NCBI RefSeq assembly: GCF_004102025.1
Contig: NZ_CP025228.1
Coordinates: 1,488,001-1,552,000 of the forward strand
Length of the DNA: 64,000 bases
Direction: 5' to 3'
Source: Actinomyces qiguomingii
Lineage (GTDB): Bacteria; Actinomycetota; Actinomycetes; Actinomycetales; Actinomycetaceae
Position 1 is the stretch's first letter. Every line of letters starts with the position of its first letter. The notes beneath the pieces are model-generated. The model ran no database searches. It was not told where the DNA came from and saw nothing but the letters and a program-made list of their open reading frames with translations. Shown one piece after another: positions 63,365-64,000 of this stretch. A program made the position numbers and the translations under genes.

Positions 63365-64000
63365 ATGAGCACGAATATCTATGTGCCGGACGTAAACCGT
63401 CGGTCTAAAGCCAGTCGGGCACAGTCCCGCCTGGCATGGCTGCTGATCACCCCGACGATCATCGTCCTGACGATCGTTATCATTGTTCCCGTATTCCAGT
63501 CGCTGCAGCAGTCCCTTTACGGCAAGCCGGGACTCGACCCCGAGACCGGATTCGTTTCCGACGTCGAGCCCTTCGTCGGGTTGGACAACTACACCAGCAT
63601 CTTCACCGACGCCGGATCCCGCTTCTGGACGGCTGCCTGGAACACCACGCTGTTCGGCGTGGTCACCGTGGTGCTGGAGACCATCCTGGGCGTGGCAATG
63701 GCACTGATCATGCACCGGGCCATGCGCGGGAGAGGGTTTGTCCGCGCGGCGATCCTGGTACCGTGGGCCATCCCCACCGCCGTCTCCGCGATCCTGTGGG
63801 GCTGGATCTTCAACCAGAACGGCGTGGCCAACGCCATCCTGGGCCAGCACATCATGTGGGCCTCGGGCAACGCCTCCGCCAAGCTGGCCATCATCATCGC
63901 CGACGTGTGGAAGACCGCGCCCTACATCGGTCTGCTCACGCTCGCCGGTCTCCAGGTCATTCCGGACGAGGTCTATGAGGCCGCCAAGATCGACGGCGCG
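63365..64000 (+). CDS. carbohydrate ABC transporter permease (MalF type), cut by window end
   Basis: An open frame from ATG 63365 (MSTNIYVPDVNRRSKASRAQ) runs to the window end without a stop. It shows the first membrane segment LAWLLITPTIIVLTIVIIVP, the periplasmic FVGLDNYTSIFTDA, further helices, WAIPTAVSAILWGWIFNQNG and the beginning of the EAA loop VIPDEVYEAAKIDGA at the edge. It is the permease partner of the binding protein at 61843; a MalG-type partner is expected just beyond. Confidence 0.92.
   Translation, partial: MSTNIYVPDVNRRSKASRAQSRLAWLLITPTIIVLTIVIIVPVFQSLQQSLYGKPGLDPETGFVSDVEPFVGLDNYTSIFTDAGSRFWTAAWNTTLFGVVTVVLETILGVAMALIMHRAMRGRGFVRAAILVPWAIPTAVSAILWGWIFNQNGVANAILGQHIMWASGNASAKLAIIIADVWKTAPYIGLLTLAGLQVIPDEVYEAAKIDGA

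Overview
The window reads as chromosome of a high-G+C actinobacterium, most probably Actinomycetaceae (Actinomyces or a close relative). The reasons are the gene order argS-lysA-hom-thrB-rho-rpmE-prfA-prmC, a SigR/RsrA-type sigma/anti-sigma pair, the tiny actinobacterial ribosomal protein bL37, a monomeric NADP-isocitrate dehydrogenase, a Rho with a long Arg/Gly/Asp-rich insertion, many GTG starts and several starts that look leaderless. The species is an inference from gene content only.

Layout. 1-7,950 is a mobile-element graveyard (ISL3, IS3-type and a nested rve-type IS) around a lower-G+C island (about 860-4,855). The island holds a QueA-like C-terminal fragment, an RpiB/LacAB-type isomerase, a class III aminotransferase, an MFS exporter and a broken UPF0489/peptide-arginase-like gene, the last four joined by ATGA overlaps. 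8,072-12,464 holds icd, a DoxX-like gene, sigR-rsrA with a textbook SigR promoter, and bL37. 12,615-15,856 is an ABC exporter whose permease carries an internal stop, with a divergent TetR gene. 15,866-18,949 is a sugar ABC importer. 19,131-26,212 holds an SGNH-like protein, two CNNM/CorC-type proteins, an M23 peptidase, a GDPD and a carboxylesterase.

26,325-31,638 contains two complete insertion sequences with target duplications. An IS1249-like element splits a previously unlisted 51-codon gene, and an ISAs1-like element lies upstream of argS. A tRNA-Arg(CCG) and an Nramp Mn transporter with a promoter palindrome lie between them. 31,639-47,072 is the housekeeping argS...prmC block. It is interrupted between lysA and hom by an accessory insertion: decayed VapC-type toxin, Phd antitoxin, a small membrane protein, a P-loop NTPase and a TPR protein. 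The NTPase/TPR pair is the best candidate here for an undescribed sensing or defence system.

47,102-53,385 holds a decayed MNT gene, an AbrB-ABC exporter operon, SDR, SnoaL-like and PfpI-like genes, an intergenic repeat field (52,020-52,590) and an intact HepT/MntA toxin-antitoxin pair. 53,575-64,000 holds pcrA, a GH13 enzyme, a CPBP protease, a domain-permuted GH3 beta-glucosidase and a divergent second sugar ABC importer that runs off the window end. The GH3 enzyme and this importer probably form one glycoside-use locus.
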